From assembly GCA_049472395.1 (NCBI GenBank), contig JBLIRR010000004.1, positions 62,001 through 126,000 of the forward strand: a DNA stretch of 64,000 nt, written 5' to 3'. Shown one piece after another: positions 48,703 through 57,159 of the stretch (the stretch's first letter is position 1; each line of letters begins with the position of its first letter). This stretch comes from JBLIRR01 sp049472395. Lineage in GTDB: Bacteria > SZUA-182 > DTGQ01 > JBLIRR01. A program made the translations under genes and the position numbers. The notes beneath the pieces are model-generated. The model searched no databases. It was given only the letters and a program-made list of their open reading frames with translations, and was not told the origin of the DNA.

Positions 48703-49458
48703 TTATAATAAAGTTAAATAAAAATCGCCGAAGTTTATTCCCTTCCAGCTTATAATAGTCAATGTTCCACTCATAGTAGTGCTGCTTGTGAGCGTACATA
48801 CGAGATTGATGTTCGCTGGTTTCCCGACTAACGGATCAAAATATATTCCATTCAGATCAAATGTTGCAGAACCCGGCAAAAGAACTCCTGTAACAGACAC
48901 AGGCACGGGCACTACATTGGTTGCTCCAAAGTCCACTATACCATCCAGTTGACCTGTTTGTGTATTCTGGATTAATTGGAGCGTCATAGCACCTGTTTGC
49001 GGACCGGTTGAGGCAGAGATGTCGAGGATATACCAACTTCCTATCCAATTGGTAGTAACGATAACTACAGGGATAGGTGGGGGAACAACTGGTACTGTTG
49101 CAGTCGGAGCGACTGTAGGTACAACAACCGCCTGCGCTCGATCAATCGCAGTGACGGAGGGTGCTTGGGTAACAAGTGCCGGGGTGGTGACCGCCGGAGC
49201 TAACAACTGAGCAAGGAGTGCATTCATGGGATTCATTAATCCCGTACCATAGATTCCTAATCCATAGAGCCCGCCATATAATCCGCCTGCTCCATAAAGG
49301 CCCCCGTATGATCCGGTGAGGCCGTAACCAAGACCGGAAAGTCCTCCGAAACCATATGTATTACCATAAAATCCGAATTGAGCCTGCGCATGCGTGGAAG
49401 CGAATAAACCCATCATGCAAACTGCTATCAGAATAAAAAATAGTCTACTTTTTCTCAT
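48703..49458 (-). CDS. Small secreted Gly/Tyr-rich protein, shared C-terminal domain (251 aa)
   Basis: A signal peptide (LFFILIAVCMMGLFASTHAQA) is followed by a low-complexity segment of repeated G, Y and L (about residues 27-75; GGLYGAGGLYGGLYGLG), then an Ala/Val/Pro/Thr linker. From about residue 135 (NWIGSWYILDIS) comes the same beta-rich domain as in the downstream gene, with matching features GQLDGIVDF against GQIIGTVSL, VPVPVSVTG against IPIPVDVTG, and the shared ending. Gly/Tyr-rich tracts occur in surface, matrix and adhesive proteins. Function unknown. It lies 27 bases upstream of the next gene, so they are co-transcribed. Confidence 0.65.
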   Translation of the reverse strand: MRKSRLFFILIAVCMMGLFASTHAQAQFGFYGNTYGFGGLSGLGYGLTGSYGGLYGAGGLYGGLYGLGIYGTGLMNPMNALLAQLLAPAVTTPALVTQAPSVTAIDRAQAVVVPTVAPTATVPVVPPPIPVVIVTTNWIGSWYILDISASTGPQTGAMTLQLIQNTQTGQLDGIVDFGATNVVPVPVSVTGVLLPGSATFDLNGIYFDPLVGKPANINLVCTLTSSTTMSGTLTIISWKGINFGDFYLTLL

Positions 49459-49538
49459 CTTCCTTAATTCTCCTTATCTCTGTTTAATCAATAATCATTA
49501 TGTTTACATATAAAATGCCCCGTATCTCATTAAACCAT

Positions 49539-50156
49539 CTAAATTACAGGAATTGTTAATGGTATAGCCGCGGTGGGGACCTGTACAACCGGAAGCGCAG
49601 TTGTCGGCGTTGGTGGTGGCAATGTGGTGAGAATGCCTCCGCCTCCAGTGATTCCAGGGATCCCCCCACCGAGATTTAAAGCTATTAAGGAGGTTAATGT
49701 AGGAGCTGCGGTTGGAAGAGTGACTGTCGTGGTGACTACCGGCAAGACAGGAACAACTGTTGGTGTTAATGGAAATGGAGCAACAAAGGTGGTCGGAACA
49801 GGTGTAGCTGCAGTAAGATTGAGGATAATGGTGACTGTTGGCGTAGGCGGGGGAGCCAGGGAGGGAACAAGAGATGTGACAGTTAATCCAGCCGCTGTAA
49901 CCTGGGGTACAGTAACCGTTAAAGGAGTAAAATTAGATGGGGGAAATGCTGCTGCTCTCAACGGGAGTGCCGAGACAGGAGCCAATATTGGAAAAGTGAA
50001 AGGAGCGGGCACTCCGAATATATTAAAAAGTGGTGGCAAAAAAGTGTTCTGCGCGCGTGATTGAGGAATCATTCCGACGCATAGCAAAAAAAGTATCCCC
50101 CCTATGAGTAGAATCTTCTTACTAACTATTCTATTACTGTTACTTGTGGTTTTCAT
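49539..50156 (-). CDS. Secreted Pro/Thr/Val-rich low-complexity protein (205 aa)
   Basis: An N-terminal hydrophobic signal (ILLIGGILFLLCVGMIP) ends near QSRAQ. The rest is low in charge and dominated by P, T, V, A and L (for example TVTIILNLTAATPVPTTF), with a short GGGIPGITGGGG segment. It lacks the beta domain of its two neighbours. GAGGAGG seven bases before the ATG is a strong ribosome site. It is the first of the three secreted genes and faces the sigma factor gene across a 272-base divergent region. Because the GC-rich repeats leave long open frames on both strands, the choice of strand rests on the signal peptide, the ribosome site and the operon context. Confidence 0.55.
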   Translation of the reverse strand: MKTTSNSNRIVSKKILLIGGILFLLCVGMIPQSRAQNTFLPPLFNIFGVPAPFTFPILAPVSALPLRAAAFPPSNFTPLTVTVPQVTAAGLTVTSLVPSLAPPPTPTVTIILNLTAATPVPTTFVAPFPLTPTVVPVLPVVTTTVTLPTAAPTLTSLIALNLGGGIPGITGGGGILTTLPPPTPTTALPVVQVPTAAIPLTIPVI

Positions 50157-50428
50157 TCTTTAACCTCCTCACACAACCGTTAAATTGTTAAATAAGTAAA
50201 ATAATGTATCCTCATACTTAGGATCTATTTATTTAGTTTTTATTAATAAAGACGTCCATATATGAGAATGGATACTTTTAATACTTATTTTCTGTTTTTT
50301 TACCTCAGATTTTTTAGGATTTCGCCTATAATGCGGAAATTTTCGTAGCATCGTACCTATCTTTCCATGATATTCGTCAACTGTATAAGAAGATAAAAAA
50401 CGTAAACGAAGGTTAAGGATGTATAACT

Positions 50429-51349
50429 ATGCTTTGTGATATGAAAGAAGAAAAAGAGATATATAATTATTCTGAGGAAAAGGAATTTTCCCGGGATGAT
50501 AAATACGATGATACCTATTATATTAAGAATTATATTAGGGAAATAACGAGGATCCCCCTTTTATCAAGGGAGGAGGAAAGGGAATATGCCGCAAGGATTG
50601 CGAAAGGTGATAAGGAAGCACGATCGAAACTGATAGAGGCCAACTTGCGTCTTGTCGTTAATATTGCCAAAAGATATTCTCATTGCGGACTTCCCTTTTT
50701 AGATTTGATCCAAGAAGGGAACCTCGGATTAATAAAAGCTGTTGAAAAATTTGATGGGACACGCGGATGTAAATTTAGCACCTATGCTACATGGTGGATC
50801 AGACAAAGTATAAGAAGAGCAATGGCTAATAAGGCCCGGACAATACGTGTGCCTGTCCATACCTTGGATACAATCAATTCATTGATTAAGGGCCGTGAAC
50901 GATTAATGCGAGAAAACAAAAAGGAACCTAATATAAAAGAAATGGCGACCTATATGAAGATACCGGAAAAGAGGGTTCAAGATTTATTTAATATTATAAA
51001 TATTTTAAGAAAACCTGTGTGTCTGGAACAGCCCTTTGATGACACAAGTAATTATAGTTATGCGGATTATTTAGAGGATAAAGAGAGTAATACGGCGTGG
51101 GATAAAGTGATTGATAAATCACTTAAAAAGGAGATTCGCAGGTTGTTATATACGCTATTAAATGAGAGAGAACAAAAAATTATTGGCATGCGATTCGGTA
51201 TCGAGACCTATGAGGGAAAAACTTTAGAGGAAGTAGGGGATAGTTGTCATTTATCAAGAGAAAGGATCCGCCAAATTCAAAATGAAGCTCTCTCCCGGCT
51301 TAAGGAATCTGACGATCTGAAACCTTTATATGATTTTCTTAAAAATTAG
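50429..51349 (+). CDS. RNA polymerase sigma factor, sigma-70 family (RpoD/SigA-like)
   Basis: 306 residues. Region 1.2 (YIKNYIREITRIPLLSREEE), region 2 (LRLVVNIAKRY, GLPFLDLIQEGNLGLIKAVEKFD, FSTYATWWIRQ) and region 4.2 (TLEEVGDSCHLSRERIRQIQ) are all present and close to the primary-sigma consensus. The acidic region 1.1 of full RpoD is missing and the length is that of group-2 or SigA-like factors, so it may be an alternative sigma rather than the main one. ATG at 50429 has AAGGA nine bases upstream. It is divergent from the three secreted-protein genes. A TATAAT at 50327-50332 could be part of its promoter, but no good -35 was found. Confidence 0.9.
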   Translation: MLCDMKEEKEIYNYSEEKEFSRDDKYDDTYYIKNYIREITRIPLLSREEEREYAARIAKGDKEARSKLIEANLRLVVNIAKRYSHCGLPFLDLIQEGNLGLIKAVEKFDGTRGCKFSTYATWWIRQSIRRAMANKARTIRVPVHTLDTINSLIKGRERLMRENKKEPNIKEMATYMKIPEKRVQDLFNIINILRKPVCLEQPFDDTSNYSYADYLEDKESNTAWDKVIDKSLKKEIRRLLYTLLNEREQKIIGMRFGIETYEGKTLEEVGDSCHLSRERIRQIQNEALSRLKESDDLKPLYDFLKN

Positions 51350-51452
51350 CATAAAGGCACTTCTTTTATTTTATTCTTTTTCTTAAAAGAGAATGTTCCT
51401 GTATACCGATAAAATAGATATATAATTTTATTTTTAAAAGGGAGAGATACAT

Positions 51453-51854
51453 ATGGAAATGAAAGGAGCTGGAGGAACAGACGGGGGTATTGGCAGATTT
51501 TTCATAGGATTAATTATGATGATCGGGGGAGGATATCTTTTTCTCCATTCAATCAAAGTGACAACTAATTTTCGTATGGGACTCAGGCTTTTTTCTTTGG
51601 GCCCAGTACATATGACAACCGGTATGACGATGATTCCATTAGTATTTGGAATCGGATTTATTTTCTATAATTCAAAGAATTTTATTGGATGGTTTTTAAC
51701 TGTGGGCTCCCTCGTCATGCTATTATTTGGGATTCTCTCTACCATTAATTTTAAATTAAGCTTTATGACAGCATATGAGTTAGTGACGATGCTGGTTTTG
51801 CTTATTGGGGGAATAGGGTTGTTCTTAAGCTCTCTCAGAAATTGTAAACAATAG
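51453..51854 (+). CDS. Small integral membrane protein (133 aa)
   Basis: Four hydrophobic segments are visible: FFIGLIMMIGGGYLFLHSI, TGMTMIPLVFGIGFIFY, FIGWFLTVGSLVMLLFGIL and LVTMLVLLIGGIGLFLSSL. The N terminus is short and glycine-rich. GGGAGA lies eight or nine bases before the ATG. No family is recognised with confidence. It stands alone between the sigma factor and the receiver gene; a link to either is not shown by the sequence. Confidence 0.7.
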   Translation: MEMKGAGGTDGGIGRFFIGLIMMIGGGYLFLHSIKVTTNFRMGLRLFSLGPVHMTTGMTMIPLVFGIGFIFYNSKNFIGWFLTVGSLVMLLFGILSTINFKLSFMTAYELVTMLVLLIGGIGLFLSSLRNCKQ

Positions 51855-52173
51855 CAGCTCCCATAACTTATATTTTTAATTGTAGTGGTGTCATCAATCT
51901 TTTTTTCTAACTCTTCTTTTGTTTCGTAATTCTTCTATTCCCTGAAGGCTTTTTTCAAGATTTAAGGTATATTAGACAGGAATTCTTATTCGAGTTTCTT
52001 GCGTGTATTAGAGTAGAAATAGGTCAGAATAAAGGTGAAAACGTTAATGTATTTTTTTTATAAGGCTGTTATAATGAAATACCAGAATTATGGCATGGAC
52101 AATAATAGCGTGTCTTTTTTAATTGAGCAGGAGAAGATGCAATAAGCATCAGAAAAAAGAGAGAGGTGAAAAA
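51855..52173. other. Intergenic region before the receiver gene
   Basis: About 320 bases without a supported gene. TATAAT at 52070-52075 could be the -10 of the response-regulator promoter; the facing -35 (TGTATT) is weak. The minus strand around 51890-51960 has a short charged reading (NYETKEELEKKIDD) broken by stops, possibly a gene relic. Confidence 0.35.
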
Positions 52174-52554
52174 ATGGCGGTGAGGAAGATAATGATTGTA
52201 GATGATAATAAAGATTTATTGAATGAGCTTCAAGAAATCCTTCTTTCAAGTGGTTATGAGACAATAGCTATCGATGACTGCGCTGCTGTTATGCATATTG
52301 CCCATAATGAAAAACCAGATGTCATATTGCTTGATTTAAAGATGGATACAATGTCAGGATTCCAGATAGCGCGAAGATTAAAGGGACTTTCAGCAACCGC
52401 CCATATTCCTATTATTGCAATGACCGGTGTTTTTACAAGTGAAGATAATTACTTATTTATGAATACCTGCGGAATAAAAATGTGTATTGAGAAACCATTT
52501 AATCCGCGTGATGTGCTTGCTCGCATAGAAGAAGTAACAGGGACATCATTATAA
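52174..52554 (+). CDS. CheY-like single-domain response regulator
   Basis: 126 residues, consisting of a receiver domain only. The acidic pocket is in MIVDDNKD, the phosphoacceptor aspartate is in VILLDLKMD near residue 53, the Thr switch is in IIAMTGVF, and the conserved lysine is in CIEKPFNP. No output domain follows. ATG at 52174 is chosen because GAGAGGTGA lies just before it and the receiver fold starts there; an upstream in-frame ATG at 52123 would add a charged tail unlike the family. It ends nine bases before the alcohol dehydrogenase gene, so the two are probably co-transcribed. The partner kinase is not in the window. Confidence 0.88.
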   Translation: MAVRKIMIVDDNKDLLNELQEILLSSGYETIAIDDCAAVMHIAHNEKPDVILLDLKMDTMSGFQIARRLKGLSATAHIPIIAMTGVFTSEDNYLFMNTCGIKMCIEKPFNPRDVLARIEEVTGTSL

Positions 52555-52563
52555 GGGGAACAC

Positions 52564-53601
52564 ATGAACGCTATGGTATTATCCAAACTCTGCACGATCG
52601 ATGAGAATAAGACTCCTCTTGTATTGAAACAACTGCCGGTCCCTGCTCCTCGTACACGAGAGATTTTAGTAAGAATTACCGCGTGTGGCGTGTGTCATAC
52701 CGAGATTGATGAGATTGAAGGGAGAACCCCACCACCTCATCTACCGATAGTGCTGGGGCATCAAGTGGTAGGAAAAGTTGAAAAAAAAGGGCAGGATGCA
52801 CATGCCTATCACATTGGGGACAGGGTCGGAATTGCATGGATTTACTCAGCATGTGGAGAGTGCACACTATGCCGGGAAGGCCGTGAAAATTTGTGCTATG
52901 GATTCAAAGCCACGGGAAGGGATGTAAATGGCGGATATGCGGAATATATGACTGTTCCGGAAAGCTTTGCCTACCATATCCCCAAAGAGTTTACTGATGA
53001 GGAAGCAGCTCCTCTTCTGTGTGCAGGGGCGATTGGTTTTCGTTCTTTACGATTAACAGGCCTCACCGATGGAGGATATCTCGGACTTACCGGATTTGGT
53101 GCCTCGGCACATTTGGTACTGAAGATGGCCCGATATCAATATCCAAATTCTCACATCTATGTATTTGCACGAAGCGCTCAGGAAAGAAGGTTCGCCGAAG
53201 AACTTGGGGCTGTCTGGACAGGTGATACGGCTGAGGCATCACCAGAGAAACTGGATTGTATTATTGACACAACACCTGTGTGGAAACCAGTGGTCGAAGC
53301 ATTAAAAAATTTGAAACCTGGTGGGAGATTAGTTATTAATGCAATACGCAAAGAGGACATTGACAAGGAATATCTTGCGAGGTTAGAGTATCCTTCCCAT
53401 CTCTGGCTTGAAAAAGAAGTCAAGAGTGTCGCGAACGTTGCACGGCAAGATGTGCGTGAATTCTTAGCGCTGGCTGCCAAGATCCCCATTAAACCCGAAA
53501 TTCAGGAATTTACATTAGAAGAGGCAAATAGGGCATTAGCCGAGCTTAAAGCACGAAAGATCCGGGGCGCAAAGGTATTACGCATTGGGAAAGACAGGTG
53601 A
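52564..53601 (+). CDS. Zinc-dependent alcohol dehydrogenase (MDR superfamily)
   Basis: 345 residues, close to the usual family length. Catalytic zinc ligands are visible in ITACGVCHTE and VLGHQ. The structural-zinc cysteines are in CGECTLCREGRENLC near residues 97-111. The Rossmann segment is in YLGLTGFGASAHLVLKMA near 175, though the GxGxxG is altered (GFGASA). It would oxidise or reduce an alcohol/aldehyde pair with NAD(P). It resembles the AdhA/AdhP-like zinc-binding group. GGGG lies just before the ATG, and it follows the receiver gene by nine bases. It converges on the barrel-like gene with only ten bases between the stops. Confidence 0.88.
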   Translation: MNAMVLSKLCTIDENKTPLVLKQLPVPAPRTREILVRITACGVCHTEIDEIEGRTPPPHLPIVLGHQVVGKVEKKGQDAHAYHIGDRVGIAWIYSACGECTLCREGRENLCYGFKATGRDVNGGYAEYMTVPESFAYHIPKEFTDEEAAPLLCAGAIGFRSLRLTGLTDGGYLGLTGFGASAHLVLKMARYQYPNSHIYVFARSAQERRFAEELGAVWTGDTAEASPEKLDCIIDTTPVWKPVVEALKNLKPGGRLVINAIRKEDIDKEYLARLEYPSHLWLEKEVKSVANVARQDVREFLALAAKIPIKPEIQEFTLEEANRALAELKARKIRGAKVLRIGKDR

Positions 53602-53611
53602 TGAATCAGGG

Positions 53612-54127
53612 TCAAAATTTTGTGCATATCCCAACCCTTGCCGTATAGACCAGGGGAAATTGTCCGTCTATTTCATGAAGAGAGATTTGAATAGGATCGA
53701 AAAAGAATCCTGCAAGCTCGCTGCCTATGGAAAATCCTGCTCCGAGTGTCATCCCGTAGTTTTCTTTTCTGCGTGAGAGTTTAAATTGAGACATTCCCAC
53801 TTTAAAATTTGGCTTTATGAAGTAGTCGGACAACATGATGGCAACGTATTGCAATGAGAGAGTAGAATAGTCCAATCGCGCGGGATGGCTTTTGCCATAA
53901 GAATATAAGCACGACAAAAATATCTGATTTCTCTCCTGTCTCGTGACGGGGATGAGCAGTGACATTGATATGCCGCGTATGGTATAGTCGGTATTGTCTA
54001 ACTCAAACCTGCCATGTTCCTGCCCAACTCTGAATAACCGTATGGGTTTCTTTTGGGTAATTGCCCACACCTGTCTGCCTGGTACGATAACAAGCAGTAT
54101 TACTAAAAGGGGGAAAACTCTTCTCAT
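53612..54127 (-). CDS. Exported beta-barrel-like protein (171 aa)
   Basis: A signal peptide (VFPLLVILLVIVPGRQVWA) is followed by alternating hydrophobic strands and a C-terminal Phe (ARVGICTKF), as in small outer-membrane barrels. The segment VGQEHGRFELDNTDYT and the aromatic strands faintly recall lipid-A deacylase or acyloxyacyl-hydrolase-like barrels, but I cannot place catalytic residues, so no function is given. Its ATG overlaps the rpoZ stop by four bases, so it is coupled to rpoZ translation. Confidence 0.6.
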   Translation of the reverse strand: MRRVFPLLVILLVIVPGRQVWAITQKKPIRLFRVGQEHGRFELDNTDYTIRGISMSLLIPVTRQERNQIFLSCLYSYGKSHPARLDYSTLSLQYVAIMLSDYFIKPNFKVGMSQFKLSRRKENYGMTLGAGFSIGSELAGFFFDPIQISLHEIDGQFPLVYTARVGICTKF

Positions 54128-54378
54128 TGTTCCTGCTTAGTTTCAATACTAGATGTACGGCTTTTGACGTAAGTAATTACCCCTGTTTTCATTTCAGCAA
54201 GCGCTATAGTTGGCGCTTTAATAAAGTTCGTCTTAATTGAAGTGACTTGATTCGGTAAAATACCCTTTTGTCTGGCTATTGAATTGATCCTTTTTGCTCT
54301 TTTTGCTGCGGCAATAACCATCTGGTATCGTGATTCATTCTTAGGACATTCCGCAAGCAATGGCGTATTATTTCTCAT
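54124..54378 (-). CDS. rpoZ: DNA-directed RNA polymerase omega subunit
   Basis: 84 residues, within the usual range. ESRYQMVIAAAKRAKRIN matches the omega signature (NRYELVxxAAKRARQL), and KAPTIALAEMKTG matches the conserved KPTxIALEEI segment. AGAGGA lies seven bases before the ATG. A near-perfect promoter lies about 110 bases upstream. Omega helps assemble the beta' subunit and mediates ppGpp response in many bacteria. The usual neighbours gmk and coaBC are absent here; instead a barrel-like exported protein is coupled to it. Confidence 0.85.
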   Translation of the reverse strand: MRNNTPLLAECPKNESRYQMVIAAAKRAKRINSIARQKGILPNQVTSIKTNFIKAPTIALAEMKTGVITYVKSRTSSIETKQEQ

Positions 54379-54488
54379 TAACTATCCTCTTACTTTCTCT
54401 TACTTTTTTCTGATTATCTACTCTCTAATAATTTACGGTTGTAAAAAAAATTCAGCATTCACCCCCTTGTTCTTACATGGTAAGTCCT

Positions 54489-54516
54489 ATTATAAAATAA
54501 AATGAATATTTGTCAA
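54489..54516 (-). promoter_or_regulatory. Promoter of rpoZ
   Basis: On the minus strand, TTGACA (54516-54511) and TATAAT (54494-54489), both perfect consensus hexamers, are 16 bases apart. Predicted transcription starts near 54482, giving a leader of about 100 bases. Confidence 0.7.
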
Positions 54517-54565
54517 TAAGTAACACAGAGCAATTCATTTTCACGGCTGTGTTGTATTATTTTTT

Positions 54566-54595
54566 TTGACAAAATGAGGAGAGTGCCGATAATAT
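54566..54595 (+). promoter_or_regulatory. Promoter of the C45-type lipoprotein gene
   Basis: TTGACA at 54566-54571 is followed either by GATAAT at 54588 (16-base spacer) or TAATAT at 54590 (18-base spacer). It points away from the rpoZ promoter, 50 bases to the left. Confidence 0.55.
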
Positions 54596-54637
54596 AAACA
54601 AAATGAGGATACCTAAATGTATATGAGGAGAAATAAA

Positions 54638-55897
54638 ATGAATAATAGAAAAAAGATGAGAAAGGGTTTATTCGCCATATTTTTTATTGTAATAAATATA
54701 AGCTGTGTCAGTATCCCGAAGAATCGCCTGCATCGTTATCAGCGATCAGTTGTAGTTGACAATAAAGAGGTTGAGGAGGAGATACTCTCACGTGCCTCAT
54801 TGGAAAGAAGAGAAGATAGAAAAGATAATTCCATTAAAATCCTCCATATGAAAGGTACCCCGTATGAGATGGGCTTTCAGCATGGAAGTCTCCTCAAAGA
54901 GGATATATATGCGAATGTTACTCGTGTTATAAAACTGGCCAAATGGTTCGCTGTTGAGGATGCAATGGATGAGGCGTATGATTTGATGGCGCCGTATATT
55001 CCCCTTGAAGAGAAGGAGGAAATGCGTGGGCTTGCCCACGGCGCTGGTATTCCCCTGCGGGTCATACACTGGTTTCATGCCATTCCTGAGGTATCTGAAT
55101 ATGGGTCTCACAAGAGATTTTCCAAGAAATTCAAGCCAACAAGTTGCAGCAATATCGCTGCCTTCGGAAAAGCGACGATAGATGGTGAGCTTTACCAATT
55201 ACGTGTCCTTGACTGGATGAGAAACATGGGGGTTCAAAAAAGGCCGGTTATCCTGGTGCATCATCCGGATTCGGGTAATGAATCCATCACATTTTCTTTT
55301 GCCGGGTTTATCGGGTGTGTATCGGGAATGAATGAACAAAAGATGGCGTTTGGTGAAATGGGCTACGGCAATCCTCCTGGAGAGAGCCTTGAGGGTATCC
55401 CCTTTGTTTTTTTATTCAGGAAGCTTATGAGAGAAGCCGACAGCCTTGATGACGCAAAGAGAATCATCGAGGCTGCGCGCAGGACTTGCTCGTATGTATA
55501 TGTGATCTGCGATGCAAAGAAGGAGAATAATGCCGAAAAAGCGCTCCTATTTGTCACGGATAAGAGCAGTGTAAGGACATTTTCTGAAAATACCATCCTG
55601 GAAGATACATTGAAAGGGAGAGAGTATCCGGCTCTTGATGATGTGGTATATGGAGGAGCGAAAAATGAGAAATTATACGAGTCCATTTCACGCTTTTACG
55701 GCGCACTGTCTCCTGAGACATTAAAAGAGATCGCCACCATAATTGCGTTGAAGAGTAATATGCAAAACGTGATTTTCAAGCCAGCTACCCTAGAAGCGTG
55801 GGTCTCACATGCCACTGATGCGCATGGTGAAGAAGGCAAAGCGTGCAATCAAGAATGGTTTTATTTTGATTTCGGGAAGTGTTTTTTGAAAAATTGA
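54638..55897 (+). CDS. C45-family (acyl-transferase/NTN-hydrolase type) lipoprotein
   Basis: 419 residues from ATG 54638, which follows GAGGAG by seven bases; in-frame ATGs at 54617 and 54623 are possible. A lipoprotein signal (GLFAIFFIVINISC) makes it membrane-anchored. The family pattern of C45 autoproteolytic hydrolases is visible: GTPYEMGFQHG near residue 75, MRGLAHGAGIPL, and the nucleophile region PTSCSNIAAFGKATIDGELY, in which the cysteine would become the new N terminus after self-cleavage. The protein also has the later SFAGFIGCVSGMNEQKM block. Relatives hydrolyse or transfer acyl groups on amide bonds; the substrate here is unknown. Its last 37 bases overlap the 3' end of the convergent hydrolase gene. 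Confidence 0.78.
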   Translation: MNNRKKMRKGLFAIFFIVINISCVSIPKNRLHRYQRSVVVDNKEVEEEILSRASLERREDRKDNSIKILHMKGTPYEMGFQHGSLLKEDIYANVTRVIKLAKWFAVEDAMDEAYDLMAPYIPLEEKEEMRGLAHGAGIPLRVIHWFHAIPEVSEYGSHKRFSKKFKPTSCSNIAAFGKATIDGELYQLRVLDWMRNMGVQKRPVILVHHPDSGNESITFSFAGFIGCVSGMNEQKMAFGEMGYGNPPGESLEGIPFVFLFRKLMREADSLDDAKRIIEAARRTCSYVYVICDAKKENNAEKALLFVTDKSSVRTFSENTILEDTLKGREYPALDDVVYGGAKNEKLYESISRFYGALSPETLKEIATIIALKSNMQNVIFKPATLEAWVSHATDAHGEEGKACNQEWFYFDFGKCFLKN

Positions 55898-56841
55898 AGT
55901 GATTTCTTCTTTATATAATAAATGAAGGGAAATGCTGTAAGATGCCCGCAGAAAAGGTAAATAGTCTCCGGCTTTCCCATTTTTTTCCTCAGCTCTTTCC
56001 CTTTTGCATAAGGCACTATTCTGTCAAAGAGAGCGAGAACCATAAGGACAGAGCGTGCATCAATGTATTCGGCATACTGGAGGGGATCACAAGATATTTT
56101 TTCCGTAAGCTCATTGTAAAGTCCGGTGCGCGTCAATTTTTTTTCTTTCATAATTTCTTTTCTCCTTCTCTTGATCCCTTTTTCACTTGAATGGGTTAAT
56201 ATATAGGGGATATCCCCTGCTGTGAGGGCAAAGACGCTCGCCTTAATGCGATCATCAAGGGCACTCACGAGAGAGCCTTTAATACCCCCCATACTTACAC
56301 CAAATAAGCCTATACTATTTGTATCAAGGTCATCCTGAGTCTCTATCCAATCGATTGCCTGTTTACAATCAAAGACCATCTGGCATAAGGTCATATCTAT
56401 TTTGTTAATATCTCTTAAGTTAGTGTATTCTTTTTGCCTATTGACTATGACCGCTGCGTACCCCTCATGAGCAAAATAGGATGCGAAATTTTTTGAAATA
56501 TTGTTAGAGCCCCCTAAGATCGGCAATACTATAATGACCGGTGTGGCGTGATGCCCTGTTATATCATAATAATCCATGCAGATAGAGTGATGAGTCGGCA
56601 ATATGGTGTGGGAGGGGGTAAACTCAATCCGTTTTATGGTGTATCCTTCGGTTATTTCCAGTATTGTTTCTTTATACTCGGGAGCGGATTTTTCATAGGT
56701 AAACTTTTTCTTGATTTCCCTCGGCACTGCTTTAGGGCCTGTATAGTCTGGATTGAGAGAAAAATGAGCACACCCTATCACCTGAAGACAGAGTGGTATA
56801 CATAAGGATAGTGCTAATTGCTCCAATATTTTTTTTCCCAT
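55861..56841 (-). CDS. Alpha/beta-hydrolase lipoprotein
   Basis: 326 residues. A lipoprotein signal ends at LQVIGC. The serine nucleophile is in GVSMGG near residue 186, the acidic residue is probably in ALFDRIVPY near 280, and the histidine in CGHLTAFP near 305, in dienelactone-hydrolase/acetyl-xylan-esterase order. The oxyanion segment is VLPILGGSNN. ATG at 56841 is chosen because the product then starts just before the signal; an in-frame ATG at 56865 has no ribosome site. It is convergent with the C45 gene and overlaps it by 37 bases. Both products are lipoproteins that may act on the same side of the envelope; the substrate cannot be read. Confidence 0.78.
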   Translation of the reverse strand: MGKKILEQLALSLCIPLCLQVIGCAHFSLNPDYTGPKAVPREIKKKFTYEKSAPEYKETILEITEGYTIKRIEFTPSHTILPTHHSICMDYYDITGHHATPVIIVLPILGGSNNISKNFASYFAHEGYAAVIVNRQKEYTNLRDINKIDMTLCQMVFDCKQAIDWIETQDDLDTNSIGLFGVSMGGIKGSLVSALDDRIKASVFALTAGDIPYILTHSSEKGIKRRRKEIMKEKKLTRTGLYNELTEKISCDPLQYAEYIDARSVLMVLALFDRIVPYAKGKELRKKMGKPETIYLFCGHLTAFPFIYYIKKKSLQFFKKHFPKSK

Positions 56842-56973
56842 ACTAAAACCTGATAATCGTATCATAGGGCTTTTGGTTCGTTATCGGTCAATTGAATGCT
56901 CCTCTCGCATGTATCATGATTATAGTATAATTATCGTCAATTTAAATTGTTGCAAAAAAAGTGAAAGAAAAAT

Positions 56974-57001
56974 TTGTTTTTTCCGTCCATTAAAATATAC
57001 A
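56974..57001 (+). promoter_or_regulatory. Candidate promoter of the leu operon
   Basis: TTGTTT at 56974-56979 and TATACA at 56996-57001 are 16 bases apart. The match is modest. Transcription from about 57008 would place the terminator 120 bases into the leader. Confidence 0.3.
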
Positions 57002-57128
57002 CATGAAGTAATGAATGAAATAAAAACGGGAGCGGGAAGTTTCAGTGAGCAATCAAGGCTGTGGATGATAGAAAAGTATGTAAAACCTTCATGCCACGAT
57101 CCCCATCATCCTGGCCATTACTATAGAT

Positions 57129-57159
57129 GGGCTGATTTTTTTATCAGCCCTTTTTTTTT
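57129..57159 (+). terminator. Intrinsic terminator in the leuA leader (possible attenuator)
   Basis: GGGCTGAT and ATCAGCCC form a perfect 8-bp stem with a 7-base loop of T, followed by nine T. It is oriented with leuA and no plus-strand gene ends upstream of it, so it probably controls read-through into leuA. Confidence 0.75.

Noticed and set aside
49573..50064. Plus-strand 163-residue frame, Gly/Val-rich
   Set aside because: It is the mirror of the Pro/Thr-rich secreted gene, whose strand has a signal peptide, a strong ribosome site and operon neighbours.
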